Shown here: one piece after another, positions 8,766 to 20,343 of the stretch | Layout of the letters: each line of letters begins with the position of its first letter | Position numbering within the stretch: the first letter of the stretch is position 1 | Origin: Zasmidium citrigriseum | Taxonomy: Eukaryota > Ascomycota > Dothideomycetes > Mycosphaerellales > Mycosphaerellaceae | Assembly: GCA_002786025.1 (NCBI GenBank) | Contig: NHNW01000002.1 | Span: 558,001-622,000, forward strand | DNA: 64,000 nt | Direction: 5' to 3' | The notes under the pieces: generated by a model | Database searches by the model: none | What the model was told of the DNA's origin: nothing | The model's input: only the letters and a program-made list of their open reading frames with translations | Translations under genes and position numbers: made by a program

Positions 8766-10007
8766 ATGACGACGGAGCCCTCCCGCCTGGCGCAACTACC
8801 AGGCTACGACACCGCCCCAGACGTCTACGAAATCGGCCCCGAAGGAGACGACTCCACAACAACGGCCAGCACCCTGCAAACATCCCCCGGCGCCCCCTCC
8901 GATTCACGCTCAGACACTAGCGAAGAGGACGACGACGATGAAGAGAGTTATGGAGTCAGCAGAAGAAAACTATACCCGCACCAAGCGCGCGACAGATTCC
9001 GAACCCAGAGCCGCGGCGTAGACGCCAAAAACGTAGACCTGAGCGATCGCGTAGATGGGAACAGGAAGGGGTATAAACTCAAGAGAAGGGTATATGCTGA
9101 AGAGGAAGACGAGACGCTAGAAGGGAGACTCACGCGATTGCGGAGGGAGTTAGAGGAGTGTCGGGCTGTGGTGGAGGCGGAGAAGCAGGCGGAGACGGAG
9201 GACGATGATGAGGAGGGAGAGGCGATGGATGATGTGGATGCTTTAAGTAAATTGCTCGCGGGGATTGATGTCCCGCCTACACTCGCGCGAAAGGGACGGA
9301 AACGACGGGGTTCGATCTTTCATGATGCGCCGACGACGGCTCCTGCGCAGCAAGACGATATTGCGGCAACGGCAGACGATCAGACCCTCACTCGGATCTC
9401 TGCTTTCGATGGCCGTCTCTCAGCTCTGGAAACAGCGCTTGGAATCTCCTCCGTGCTCGAAAACCCCGAATCGCTATCCTCACCTCTGATCCCAAGTCTG
9501 AGTCTGCTAGACAACCAACTAGCAGCCCTCACATCCGCAACTTCCCTGACCGCCCTCGAAGCAGCCAGCACACGGATCAACAAACTCAAAGCCGAAGCGC
9601 AGCAACTCTACCAACTCCAACTCCAACCTGCGCCTGCAGATGAAGAGAGCGAAGACGGAGAGCCTCAGACACCCGCTCTCCTCTCACCAGAGGATATGAA
9701 GAAGCTGCAGAGTCTCTACACACTCTTGCCAAATCTACAAGCCCTGGCACCTACAGTACCGGCTCTGATATCCCGCCTTCGAAGTCTCAGGACTCTGCAC
9801 ACCACCGCAGCGACCGCGAGCCAGGACCTCGACTCGCTCGAACAGCGTCAGAACGAAATGGACCGCGAGCTGAAACTCTGGCGAGAGGGATTACAGAAAG
9901 TCGAGCAAGCTGTTCAAAATGCCGACACAGCGAATGGCAAGAACGGTGGCATGGTGGAACAATGGGTGAAGGATTTGGACAAGAGAATGCAAGCGCTAGG
10001 AAGGTAG
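8766..10007 (+). CDS. Dynactin subunit 2, p50 dynamitin homologue (413 aa)
   Basis: Shoulder component of dynactin, the dynein activator on microtubules. The conserved start is the ATG in the good context CACCATGAC at 8766. The N-terminus has the family hallmark LPGYDTAPDVYE (residues about 10-20), then acidic SEEDDDDEESYG, then basic GYKLKRRVYAEEE followed by the first heptad-rich segment ETLEGRLTRLRRELEECRA. The rest is predominantly coiled coil (residues about 240-410) and ends in MVEQWVKDLDKRM. Single exon. Convergent with the penta-EF gene. Confidence 0.9.
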   Translation: MTTEPSRLAQLPGYDTAPDVYEIGPEGDDSTTTASTLQTSPGAPSDSRSDTSEEDDDDEESYGVSRRKLYPHQARDRFRTQSRGVDAKNVDLSDRVDGNRKGYKLKRRVYAEEEDETLEGRLTRLRRELEECRAVVEAEKQAETEDDDEEGEAMDDVDALSKLLAGIDVPPTLARKGRKRRGSIFHDAPTTAPAQQDDIAATADDQTLTRISAFDGRLSALETALGISSVLENPESLSSPLIPSLSLLDNQLAALTSATSLTALEAASTRINKLKAEAQQLYQLQLQPAPADEESEDGEPQTPALLSPEDMKKLQSLYTLLPNLQALAPTVPALISRLRSLRTLHTTAATASQDLDSLEQRQNEMDRELKLWREGLQKVEQAVQNADTANGKNGGMVEQWVKDLDKRMQALGR

Positions 10008-10365
10008 AACGGTGCTGTATGTATGTCGTCGATCGCAACGACGCTGCTGCATAGCAAATGCTACAGAAACTCATGTGGGTATCTCATCATTTGCCTCATT
10101 TCTCCAATGCTCCAATCCACTTCATCACCTCTGCGATTTCCCTTTCGTTGCTTTCTGCGGCGAGCCCCCAAACCCAAAGCCTTCGAAGACGTTGTGCTGT
10201 TCATTCGGCTTTCGCTGGTCCACCGAGTTGTTGGCAATTATGCCCTCTGACGCGGAGTGACAGTCGAGGTGGTTGACAATGCCTCGAACCGCCTCGATTG
10301 GCGTCCTCGGGAATCGGCTTTATTTCTGCTTCAAGATTTCTTCTCCAGACGTCAGTCTTGTTTCT
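10008..10365. other. Convergent 3' region
   Basis: 358 bp between the ends of the dynactin and penta-EF genes. Only short frames are present and no gene is supported. Confidence 0.5.
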
Positions 10366-11666
10366 TCAATAGAGTCCTGTATCCGTCTGCGCGGAGATGG
10401 AATTGAACAGGAAGAGGCTTTGCGCACCGGTCAAGAATTCTTCGCTGTAAATCACCACATTAGCACATCATCCTCAGATCCTTAGCACGTTGGATGTTGA
10501 CTTACAAGCTCAACGTAATATACCCATCCCGGTCGCTGTCATACTTCTTGAACACATCCGTCATTCGCTTCAGACTGATGCAAGCCTGCACGAACAAATC
10601 AAAGGACAGCACCTTCTCCCTCTCACCATCATCCCCTCTTCCTCTACTGTGCGATTTGGCGTACGTGCTAAACAGGAGCTGCACGAACTGCGGCGAAAGT
10701 CGGTATCCAAACGCCACCAACGCGTCCTCGAACTCCCGCAAAGAAATGCTGCCCGAACGATCAACATCAAATCGATCGAACAGCGCCCGCCATGCTGCGA
10801 GGAACCCCCACAATCCGCAGAACTCGTCGAAGTTGATGGTGCCGCTGCGGTCGGTGTCGAACATCCGGATCATCATTTTGACGGTATGTGGGTCGAAGGC
10901 TGTGTAATCGCCATTGACAAGAGCGCGCTGGAGTTCGGCTTCGGAGAGCTGGCCGGTGCGGTTCTTGTCGACCTGGAGGAAGATCGGCCACAGAGCATCG
11001 CGATCGTTGCCGTCTCGTGGTGGGGCAGTCGTGGGAGGTCTTTGGTACTCGGGAATCGGAGGGCGATTGTGGTATCCTTGCGGCGGAGGGCCTTGACCGT
11101 AGTTTGCTGGCGGCGGTGGAGAGGTCATGCCATAGTTGGCGCTGCTCTGCCTTGGTGGAGGGGCAGCTTGGTTGCCATATCCGCCCTGCTGGTTGTATTG
11201 TCCCTGACCCTGTCCGTACCTCTGCGACTGACTGTATTGATCGTATCGTGGCGAGTTCTGTCTTCCGTAGTCGTTGTAGCCTTGGTTCTGTGGTGGAGGA
11301 GGGTTCGAAGAGCCATATGCGCCTGGTGGGGACTGACTGTAGCCGCTGGCGGGGCTCTGTCGACCATATCGATCGTCTTGGCCGGGTCTGAGGTTCGATA
11401 CTTGCGAAGGTGGAGGAGGAACAGGTTTGTTTCGAGGGTCGTCTCGTCGCGGTGGCGGGGCGCTGGAGTTGGAGTTCATCATCTGAGCAGCTTGCTCAGG
11501 CTCGGCGTGGCTGAAGTGGACGTGTTTCATCAACGATGTATTCTCTCAGATATTGCACGGTAGGTGAAAATAGACAGCAGGAATACGGACACGAGGGGCA
11601 AAAGGAAGATACGTACGCCGGCAGAGCATCTGGGTTGTAGCCGCCGCGATTATAGAGGCCCGACAT
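10366..11666 (-). CDS. Penta-EF-hand calcium-binding protein, ALG-2/Pef1-like (3 exons, 389 aa)
   Basis: Calcium-responsive adaptor of the ALG-2/peflin/yeast Pef1 type. Exons 11613-11666, 10506-11542 and 10366-10444 give 390 codons. The first exon encodes MSGLYNRGGYNPDALPAY. A long Pro/Gln/Tyr/Gly-rich tail (residues about 40-190) precedes EF hands with loops DKNRTGQLSEAE, DTDRSGTINFDE, DVDRSGSISLRE and DSDRDGYITLSF. The last loop is only completed by splicing, where the spliced frame continues EEFLTGAQSL. The pairing with hydrophobic FDLFVQACISL is typical of PEF proteins. Its role in the cell is inferred from family only. Confidence 0.88.
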
Positions 11667-12462
11667 GGTGCTAGTAGGCGGATGGTCGAGTCGAGCAGCG
11701 GGCAGACTTTGCGCTTAGATGAGCAGGAGTCGCGTGGTGTGCAGTGAGTACGTCAGTCCGAGGGAGCCTTCGTGCCGGGTGGAGCCTGTCTGCTGCTGCT
11801 TGACTTGAGGCAACCTGGTTGTTTCTCTGAATGCCCGCGGAGGGGTTCGAGGTTTGAAGGAGGGGCTGGGCTGGCGGGTTGGGCAGCGCTCGGCGCAAGG
11901 CTGGAGGAGAGATGATGGAGGTGGCCTGACTGGACCGGTGAGAGCGTGCAGTAGTCACCGCGGCCTCACATCAATATGTCGCGCAGCGGCAGCAAACAAA
12001 ACGTGGTTCAGCAGGATGGCTTCGCGCGTAGGGCTGTTCGCTTTGCCTTCACCATACACAGACGCCGAGAGCTGCATGACGCATGCCACCCCCACCAGTC
12101 TATTTTCTGTAGAGACTAAGGATCCGTCGTAACCAGTCCATCATCAACTATCTCTACTCGTACTAGGCCCTTTTGTACCTGCAGCATGCACTGCCTTCTG
12201 ACTGGACCACCTCTCTCGCTTTACGAGGGATGCTGGATTACTTTTGGGCACTGCTACCGACCTCAGCTCGACAGCATCTCCCAGAGACAGGAACTCCTTG
12301 TCCACCGCGGAAACTCGGCTTGTGTTTGCCGCCTCGATGGGTTCTGCCAGAGAATAGCCAGAAACGATGATGAATGCGAGGTGGCGACAAGAAGGCGAGA
12401 ATCCGAACGAGGCGTGAACTTGCTATACGAGGACTCGACTACAGAAGATTACCTCAGCCACA
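11667..12462. other. Intergenic, promoter side of the penta-EF gene
   Basis: About 800 bp. Frames at 11854-12132 and 12173-12479 show no family features. Upstream region of the penta-EF gene and downstream region of the dehydrogenase. Confidence 0.45.
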
Positions 12463-13755
12463 TCAGAACTCGATGTTGACCTTGAGTGACTTGGTACTGG
12501 CCGCATTCTTGAACACGTCGTACGCCTTCTCGATTTCACTGAATTTGAAGTCTGCTGGGGATCAGTAGATGGACGAATGCATTGTGAGGATGTGCTTACC
12601 ATGTGTGATCATGTCCGAGGCATCGATCTTCTTGGCCGCGTACAGATCCAACAGGGTCGGGATAGTATGAGCACTGACCAAAGCCATCGATATAGTGACA
12701 CTGCGAGACCACAGCTTGTCGATGTTGAGATTGACCGGCTTGCCGTGGACTCCAATATTGGCAATGTGGCCGCCTAAACCTACTAGTTGCTGGCACATAT
12801 CGAAGGTGGCCTTTACAAGTCAGTACATGCCCCGAAAATTGACAAAGGCGGACTCACTGGAATGCCCACTGCTTCCATGACAACATCAAAGCCATCAGCC
12901 TCCCCAATGTGACCCTGGGCTAAGGCTCGAACATCGGATACTCCTTTGACGTTATAGGTGTGCGTGGCACCCATTTTCTTTGCTATCTCAAGGCGGTAAT
13001 CGTCCATGTCGAAGGCCACAATCTTGCGAGGCGCATAAAGTTGGGCTGTAAGACAGGCAGCCAGTCCCACGGGGCCTATGCAACGGTCAGTGGTGGCGGC
13101 TGGAAAGAACAGAAGTGGTGAGTTTCACCCAAGCCTACGATTGCTACGCTGCAGCCAGGAGTCACCTTGCCTATCGCGGGTCAGCAAAAGCGAGGAAGAC
13201 AGACTCTCTTATCTCTACAATACCTCTGAGCACACCAACTTCCAACCCGGTTGGGAGAATGTCACTAAAGACGAGCAGAGCGCGCTCGTCTGCGCCTTCT
13301 GGGACCGGATACAATGACGTATCGGCATAACGGATGCGGACGTACTCAGCTTGCGTTCCATCGTGCGTGTGTCCCAAGATCCAGCCAGCTTTTCTGCAAG
13401 AGTCGGCCATGCTGGAGATGATGAGCATTCTGAATCCCAATACTTTGATACCGCCTCACCTTCTCTTGCAGAACGAGCAGCTTCCACAACAAGTGATACA
13501 TCGGATCACAACTCTATCCCCTTTCCTGAAGTTTTTCAATTCGGGCCCCGCTTCGTGAATAACTCCAATGCCCTCATGGCCCAATGTTCGTCCTTTATCG
13601 CAAGTCGGCACATCCCCCTTCAAAATATGCAAATCTGTGCCGCAGATCGTTGTTCGGACTAGCTTGACGATGGCATCGCCGCCATCCTGGATTTTGGGGA
13701 TGTCTTTCTCCACGACCTTGTACTTGCCAACATCTTCGTAGATCAGAGCCTTCAT
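12463..13755 (-). CDS. Zinc-containing medium-chain alcohol dehydrogenase (6 exons, 348 aa)
   Basis: NAD(P)-dependent oxidoreductase of the Zn-ADH family. Exons 13460-13755, 13411-13224, 13170-13129, 13075-12858, 12810-12600 and 12554-12463 sum to 349 codons. Catalytic zinc ligands are in TTICGTDLH and TLGHEGIGV. The structural-zinc cysteine cluster is CCGSCSFCKRSMADSC, completed across intron 1. The Rossmann motif VAIVGLGPVGLAA is formed across introns 2 and 3. ATG at 13755 (MKALIYEDVGKYKVVEKD) is chosen because an upstream in-frame ATG at 13818 lacks conservation. The last acceptor has two adjacent AGs differing by one codon. Resembles fungal secondary-alcohol/butanediol-type ADHs. Substrate unknown. 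Confidence 0.9.
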
Positions 13756-15686
13756 CTCGAGAGGTCTTGTAGAACAAAAGCCAGAGCGTTGGTCGATTTC
13801 GATGAGGGTGTGAGGCAACAGAGGTCCCCGTTTTCGAGCGGAGAACTGCTGTTATACATTTTCCACTCTGGATTTCAGACTCCGCAATAAGACTGGAGAC
13901 AAGGAGCCGCATTGTCCAAGAGTGCCACTCCGCCGCAGGCATGAATCTCCTCACGACGTCGGGACAGCGGGGATACGAGTGCTCAATCAAGAAAGCGCGC
14001 ATTGACTTCTGGCAAAGAGATAAGGCTTGCGTTCCTGCGTGCTGTTTGCATTACCGGTGGATGCGCAACAGAGGAAGTCGAGTATTGAAGATGTTGAATC
14101 TGATCTCGACAGGAGGCATTCTTCCAATCCGCGACACCTTGATGGTGTTTTTCTGTTTCAAGTCGTTGCTATCGTCCCACAGGTTCTTGTTGTATTCAAC
14201 CCAGGTACCACTGTGGGCTCGCAACCCCGCAGTCAAGATACGTCCCCCTGCTTGTCGGCGGGGTCTCCAGGAATATCAGGTGAGGTGACGTTGTGCCCAT
14301 CGGTGTTTCGAAATGCCGCTTCCGCGAGCTGCTTGGCCTGTCGAGACAACGACATGGTGGATTGCCATGCCGTGAACATGAATTCTGTCGACTTTGACCC
14401 TGTTTCTCAACCTCTGGCTTCTGCAAGTATCACGACTGATGTTGAGTATGATGTGAGAGTTGCGCAATCCGTCTCAACGGGTCAGAGTCGAGTTTTGGGA
14501 GAGTGGCATGACACGGTTGAGGTCGGGAGCCTCTCATCTCGCACCCTGTAGGAGAGTCTGAGAACAGGCTCTGAGACTTTCGAACGGCACTTTGGCGTCT
14601 CACGGTGTTGAATAACAACCCTTTCTCGGGCCGCATGGGCGAGTCATCACAAGGCTTGTCTGCGGTTGCGAATAATGGTTTCCCTGAGCGTTGATGTTCG
14701 CCAGTCGTATGTGGCACAGCAAGATGGTGCGTCAATGGCCAAGCCGGTACCGAGTCTCGCCACTGACACAAGCAGAAACAAGCAAGGCGGGTGTGTCCTC
14801 CGTGTCGAAATCAGGGGAAAGTATGGTACATCAAGAAGTAGTCAGGCATGTTTGAGGTGAAAGACGTGTCGTTCACCACCTTGGTCTTGCCGCTAGGAAA
14901 CTTCGTGTCCGTGCACACTCGGCCCGAAGACTAGCTCCCGAGCCTTAAATCGACATTGATTGCTGGTCCCCAATTTCCAACCTCGCATCCTTCGCAAGGT
15001 CGTCCACCTGGTGGTTCTGCTGACACTGCACGGGCAGCAAAGCCATTTGATGATGATGCAAATCTGCCGATGTGGCGGTTGAGCAAATGCCGCGTGCCTC
15101 ATCAAACCTTGAGCGAATTCATCACATGCAGCAACTGCCGGCCGCTGTCACGATGACTCGGGAGACTTCTCAGTGAAAGCTTGAGTGGTAGAATAGGACA
15201 AAAGATACTCGAGCAGCCGAAGCAGACATAACCGATGATCTCGAAGGGAAGTGCTCGATAGCCATACGCCGGGAATAATTTACGCTGTCCGCTTCAATAG
15301 GCCTCGTCCCATCACGCAGTTCACCATCTCAGCACGGCTCATCAAGTCCCTGTCCTCCTGCACCGGCGATCCCCCGTGCGTTCGATAACATAATGTACCA
15401 GGTCATCCCAGCCTCGATGCCTCCAATGCCGCCCGCCCGGAGAATATCCAAGGCCAAGACAGCTCGATCTGTCTACCAAACTGCAATCCAACCAGCGTCT
15501 GCTGAATTGAACGAGTAAGTCTATTGATGGGAACCCCATCAGGACCGGCCTCCGTCCACATGAAATCGGCAAGTGCAAAATCGGCGGCCTTCATGTTCTG
15601 CCCTCCTGTGGTCTCGATCTTCGCCTTCGATCGGCCTCCTCCTCCCTCCCCGTCGAGATCTCCGCGTTGCGAGCTCATCGCACAAG
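13756..15686. other. 1.9-kb intergenic region
   Basis: A 174-codon plus-strand frame (14027-14551) and minus-strand frames (14051-14236, 14276-14467) have no recognisable domain, and no exon model I tried joins them cleanly. A small unrecognised gene or relic cannot be excluded. Confidence 0.4.
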
Positions 15687-17368
15687 ATGGGCGAGACATC
15701 GCCCTATGACGATCCTTCTTATCTCCAGGTAGAGCTGTATCTAGCGATTGTTTCATTTATACTAATCTGCCTGTAGGAGGTCTGGGCTCTCTTCGGATTT
15801 GGCGTTTTGGTTATCTTTGTGCGCTTCTTGGTGCGTTTGAGAACGGTTGGTCGTCGGCGTACTATTGAAGATTCGAGGTCCTCGCTGATCTTGTGTCCGA
15901 TATGCAGGTCGGCTTCAAACAGTTCCAAGGGGACGACTACATGGCGTTCATCGTTCTTGGCTGTTACACTGCCGACGCCATAACAGTCACTCTGACCTAT
16001 CTCGAAGGATCAAATGTCGACTACATTGGCAGAGAAGAAGATCTGGACGAATTCACCAACCGAGAGATCAGCATTATTGTCCATGGCTCAAAAATGGAGC
16101 TGGTAGCCTGGTACACATACACTGCGTTGATGTAAGTTGGTCCTGACTTTATCGTATGGAAGAGCTGACACTCCCAAGATGGGGCCTCAAAGCATGCATG
16201 GTGCGTAAAGCAAAGGGCAGAAGCTCGCCCTGCGACATGTCTGAGACATACTGACCTTCTACCCTTCACTTCTAGCTATTCTTCTACAATCGACTCACAT
16301 TCGGTCTCACGCAACAAACCGTTGTCAAAGGATTGGCAATAATCTCATTCCTCACTTACATCGCCATGTTCCTCACGATATCACTAAGTTGTTCACCCAT
16401 TCAAAAGAATTGGCAGGTGCGGCCTCTACCGCCGGAGAAATGCATGATACGGAGCCAAAACTTCATTGTCTGCACGACTTTGAATGTTCTTACCGATGCT
16501 GCACTTCTATGTGAGTTCGCTTGGATACTGGACTTGGCAATCGGTTGACACTTCGCTGTCTAGGCGTTCCACTGCCATTACTGTGGAAGCTGAGAGTACC
16601 CTTTCGGAAGAAAGTAACTCTCACGCTTCTCTTAGGCTCTGGCATTTTCATCATCACGGCTGCAATTGTGAGAATCGTCATGACTCTTGGTTCTCATCCC
16701 TCAGCACTCACCATCAACCGATGGGGTGTAAGAGAGACAATTGCTGGCATAGTAGCCGTAAATGCACCTATCATGAAACCAAGTAGGTACACTGTTCTAC
16801 TACGGACCCATAACCAAATCTGATCTCACAAATAGTGTTCAAGAAATCATTCTGGAATCGCGAATACAAAATCCGAGCCGAGCAACGAAATCAACGTCGA
16901 CAAGGCTCCGACAACTCAGGCAACGGCTCGAGCGGCAAATCCTCCAGACTCAGCAAGCTCAACTCGATGCTTCGAAAGCCCGAACCCATCGAACTGATCG
17001 AATACTCCGGGACCAAAACCACGACTACGAACAAGACGAAAACGACCAATACATCTTGTTCAAAGAGCCAGACTACTACGGCGAGGACAACATACGTCGA
17101 AGCCGAGGGCGGGGTTGTGGAGGACAATATTAGCCAGGAATGTTTTATACAACGGCCTTCGCGGGCAGCTTATGGTGATGGAAGTGGAGATCTGGACATC
17201 GAAAGGGCCGAACCCATACATCCGCATCCTGGAGTCTTGGTTGATACGCTGTATGGCGCACACGTGCAAGACGTGTCTCGTCCTGAAACTCCTCAACCAC
17301 CCCCGAGATCGTATTCTTCGAGTTGGCGCAGGCATGAGTGGAGGGGTTATCGGTCCAGTCTGGATTGA
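15687..17368 (+). CDS. Rhodopsin-domain integral membrane protein (7 exons, 447 aa)
   Basis: Seven-helix membrane protein of the fungal-specific rhodopsin-domain family (Pth11-like group). Exons 15687-15728, 15777-15845, 15908-16131, 16179-16200, 16276-16510, 16564-16782 and 16836-17368 sum to 448 codons. Family hallmarks are RLRTVGFKQFQGDDYMA near residue 35, YTALIWGLKACMLFFYNRLT in the third/fourth helix, CSPIQKNWQV, CTTLNVLTDAALLCVPLPLLW and GIFIITAAIVRIVMTL. A Ser/Thr-rich cytoplasmic tail of about 180 residues follows. One intron (16201-16275) is an introner-like element and another exon is only 22 nt. Ligand and role are unknown. Confidence 0.85.
16201..16275 (+). other. Introner-like element, copy B (intron of the rhodopsin-domain gene)
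   Basis: 75-bp intron beginning GTGCGTAAAGCAAAGGGC, containing ACATGTCTGAGACATACTG and ending TACCCTTCACTTCTAG. It is nearly colinear with copy A at 4379-4454, with the same pyrimidine-rich 3' block and the same central inverted repeat. Confidence 0.8.
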
Positions 17369-17823
17369 AGATCCAGAACCTCAGGAGAGGATTTCCTAGG
17401 AACTACTGTGGAGTCGCTCTGATGAAAGAGACGGCCAAGCGGCTGAGAGCTTGACCAGCGAAGCGTCCCGGAGCCGCGGAGTTGGAGATCCCAGAAAGAC
17501 GCTGGTCCAGCAAAAGATATGCAATGGCAGGTCTGCGTGGACTCACAGGCGACTCGGAGAACATCCGCTTCATGATTTGAGAGAGATTCGGGCACAACAG
17601 CACCAGCGTTGGGAGGAAAAGCTATTGTACCACATCGGCACACAGCACAATCGCCACGTAGACATGAGACCCATGATTGAACAACGACATTGATGTACAT
17701 ATAAATACTCTGTTGGATTAACTAGAAATAACATCGTACATTTTTATTCGAGTCTCGTCAATTTTTCAGCATGTGACTTCCGAATTGGGAAGGAGCAGCT
17801 CTTAATCTTGCTTCATCCACCAC
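17369..17823. other. Convergent 3' region
   Basis: 455 bp between two convergent genes. Short frames only, with no gene supported. Confidence 0.5.
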
Positions 17824-19726
17824 TTACTCCTTATTCTTCTGAATGTGATCGATGGCCTCCAGAACTACACGATGTGTATTAGAACGGAGACGTTCGTCAA
17901 TGCCGCATCGGGAGAGAACTTACGATATGGAACAAACAGTTTACTGTTCTCAGTCGCAGGGAAGTGACCGAGGCCTTTCATGGCCTTGTGCATGCCGCCG
18001 GGGATCTTGTCACAAGTCTTCTGCGCCATCTCGGGTGTGTTGGACCAGTCGTATTCTCCCTAGGTCTTGTTAGCTCTGCCCAAAGTCTGGAAATTTGATT
18101 GATTTACAGTGAGCATGTAGACTGGACACTTGATGTCTTTCATACGGCTTCGACCATCCCAGCCACCTGGAACATAGTCAGTTACGGTTCGTCATCATCA
18201 CAGAACGTCAACCCACCGAAATACATGTCCAGATCTCCGTGGAAGATACCATACGCTTGTGCGCTATACAGATGCCAGATAAGTTGTTTGTTCTTGATTG
18301 GAGACTGGGGGCCGATCATTCCGTAGATCCATTCGGGGTTGTACAATGCCTAAAAGTAAGGGATAAAAGGTCAACATATGTCGCGGACATGTAAAGGGAT
18401 GGCTTCTGCCCACCTGATTCACGAACGGCGAGCGATCGTTCCATTGACGATCCATCGTTAGGTAGTCACTCCCTTGGAGAGGGATCGTTCCACAGCATCC
18501 GACTTCCTTGTAGCGGATTGCGCAGGCCAAGCTGATCTGACCGGCCATGGAAGCACCGCAGATGATGGGTTTGTTCAAGTTAAGCTTCTTGACCATTGCC
18601 GCGATGCAGGCAACGTAGCCATCTATCAGAGTTGGTCAGTACGGTCGGTTGGGAATGGGGGCGGGATGTTCACCTTCAGTATTCGTGTGGGTGCCGGGCC
18701 AGTACCTTTTATGCGTTCTTATATCAGCATGGGTCTTATCCATAGTTCCTAAGGGTTTCGGCCTACCCTTCGTATGGGAATGACCGCCCATGCGCGGGCA
18801 GGTCGAAGGCGATCATGCGGCATGCGCTCATCATACGTTCGTCGTTCATGACTCCGTGGTATTGTCTACTGTCGCTGCCTGCGGTGTGCAAGAAGACGAT
18901 ATCTTGAGGGCCGTTGCCGGATTGCTCGTAGAAGACCTGGTGCAACGTCAACACTGAATCAAACGACGTATGGAGCAATGTTGCTCACCTTGCACTTGCC
19001 CCAAAGTGGTCCGGCGTTGATGTAAACGTATTTGCCCGTGATGTAATCAACATCCATCTCATTGTCGTCAATCGTTGGAGTCGGACCCGAGTGGGCATCG
19101 TGAATCAATTCGAGGACTCTTCTCCAAATGTGCGTCCATCTGGAGAACGATTCCTGATCTCCTTCGACCTTGATGCCTGCAAAAGAGAAGGACCCAAGGT
19201 TAGCAAGTGTCTTAGCCACAGTAGCGTGGCCTCTGTCTTACCTTCTTGCTTAATGTTCATGCCAAACATGCCTTGACTATCATTAGCACTGGTGCCAGAC
19301 AATCGACGTTTCATAGCTGGGTCGAACAGGTAGTATGCGGTGTTGTGAGAACGGTGCATACTCACCCCAATAGGACTGGTATGGCATGACCGGAGTCTGC
19401 CTCATAAATTCTTGCCATTGCTCTGGGAGCGCACACAGCACGAACTCGCAATCCTTGTCATTGCCGCTGTGAATCTGAACCTTTTGGTCCGAGACAGTCA
19501 CGAGAATGGCACTGCTAGTTCCGCCAGACTTGATGCCAAAGGTGACTGGGGCAGTGATGGCTCTGGTATCGGCAAAGGCCTTGAGCTGGCCATCATTCTG
19601 GGCCTCTTTGTTTGCTTTGGGCAAAGCATCCGAGAGGATAGAGGGCAAGTCTGACCACGCGTGTGCCATGCTGTTTGATCCGTTGGTTCTGTTCCCGTTG
19701 ACTTTTTGTCTTTTAGGTCTGGGCAT
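17824..19726 (-). CDS. Alpha/beta hydrolase with N-terminal extension (10 exons, 452 aa)
   Basis: Serine-hydrolase fold protein. Exons 19366-19726, 19242-19271, 18989-19176, 18767-18936, 18674-18705, 18414-18622, 18217-18349, 18108-18166, 17924-18059 and 17824-17864 sum to 453 codons. The hydrolase core (residues about 195-450) has DIVFLHTAGSDSRQY, the nucleophile elbow ICGASMAGQ, the acid in LTGEYDWS and histidine in GLGHFPATEN. The first about 190 residues are extra; part of them (AILVTVSDQKVQIHSGND, then CALPEQWQEF) has an SCP2-like look, a weak inference. The start at 19726 is the first ATG, and a second in-frame ATG lies at 19669. One intron is an introner-like element. Substrate unknown. 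Confidence 0.85.
18350..18413 (-). other. Introner-like element, copy C (intron of the alpha/beta hydrolase)
   Basis: 64-bp intron on the minus strand beginning GTGGGCAGAAGCCATCCC, containing ACATGTCCGCGACATATG and ending TTATCCCTTACTTTTAG. It lacks the first dozen bases of copies A and B, so its donor falls at the inner GGGCAGAAG block shared by all three. Confidence 0.78.
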
Positions 19727-20343
19727 TCTGAACTACGAGAGACGTCCGAAGGAGTATATATGCTGTGCAACCACCAAGGTCTCCTCGCTTGAAGAAACCA
19801 ATTCAGATTCAAGGAAATAGCAAGCGGTACCTACGTACTGGGGACTCTGGTCATTCTTTTATACCATCCACAAAATCCTACGGTCTTCTTGATTGCCATT
19901 CGTTGTTGTGCCTGTTCTGACAGCTTTCCCTCACCTGGGAGCTCCTTGGATGATGGAGTTCGTGCGGGGCATTGAAGTTTGTGTGCGAATGTGGCGGGCT
20001 CCCACGATCTTATGTGTTCCTCGATGATGATCGCGGGCGTGCGGAGGTGTCACTGGGAGTGTCGTCTCGAGGCTCTGGTTGCCCTAAGCAAAAGTGTCAA
20101 ATTATTTCCGGGCAACACGTTGGCCGCACGCCTTGACGTAGTGGGGCGGCTCATTTGAAATCCCCCGCTGCGGCCGCTCTAGCTCGGCTTAGCAGACGAA
20201 GAGCTCATGACGCAGAGATACGAATTGAAGTTCGCTCATCTTTCCTTCGAAAGCTGAGACACATATCCTCCATCACACTGGCGCGTCCATCCAAGAGAAG
20301 AAAGACTGGCCAAAACGAGAAGAACGAGACCAAGACAGCAACC
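19727..20343. promoter_or_regulatory. Divergent promoter, hydrolase and aldehyde dehydrogenase
   Basis: 617 bp between two diverging starts. An open frame runs upstream of the dehydrogenase ATG to 20155 but is unconserved. No specific site is recognised. Confidence 0.4.

Noticed and set aside
10490..11563. 357-codon plus-strand ORF
   Set aside because: Lies opposite the penta-EF gene's repetitive exon. Val/Arg-rich composition is a mirror of the Gln/Pro/Tyr-rich coding strand.
14027..14551. 174-codon plus-strand ORF in a 1.9-kb gap
   Set aside because: No domain, no signal peptide, no exon partner. Minus-strand pieces here look equally plausible and neither could be modelled.
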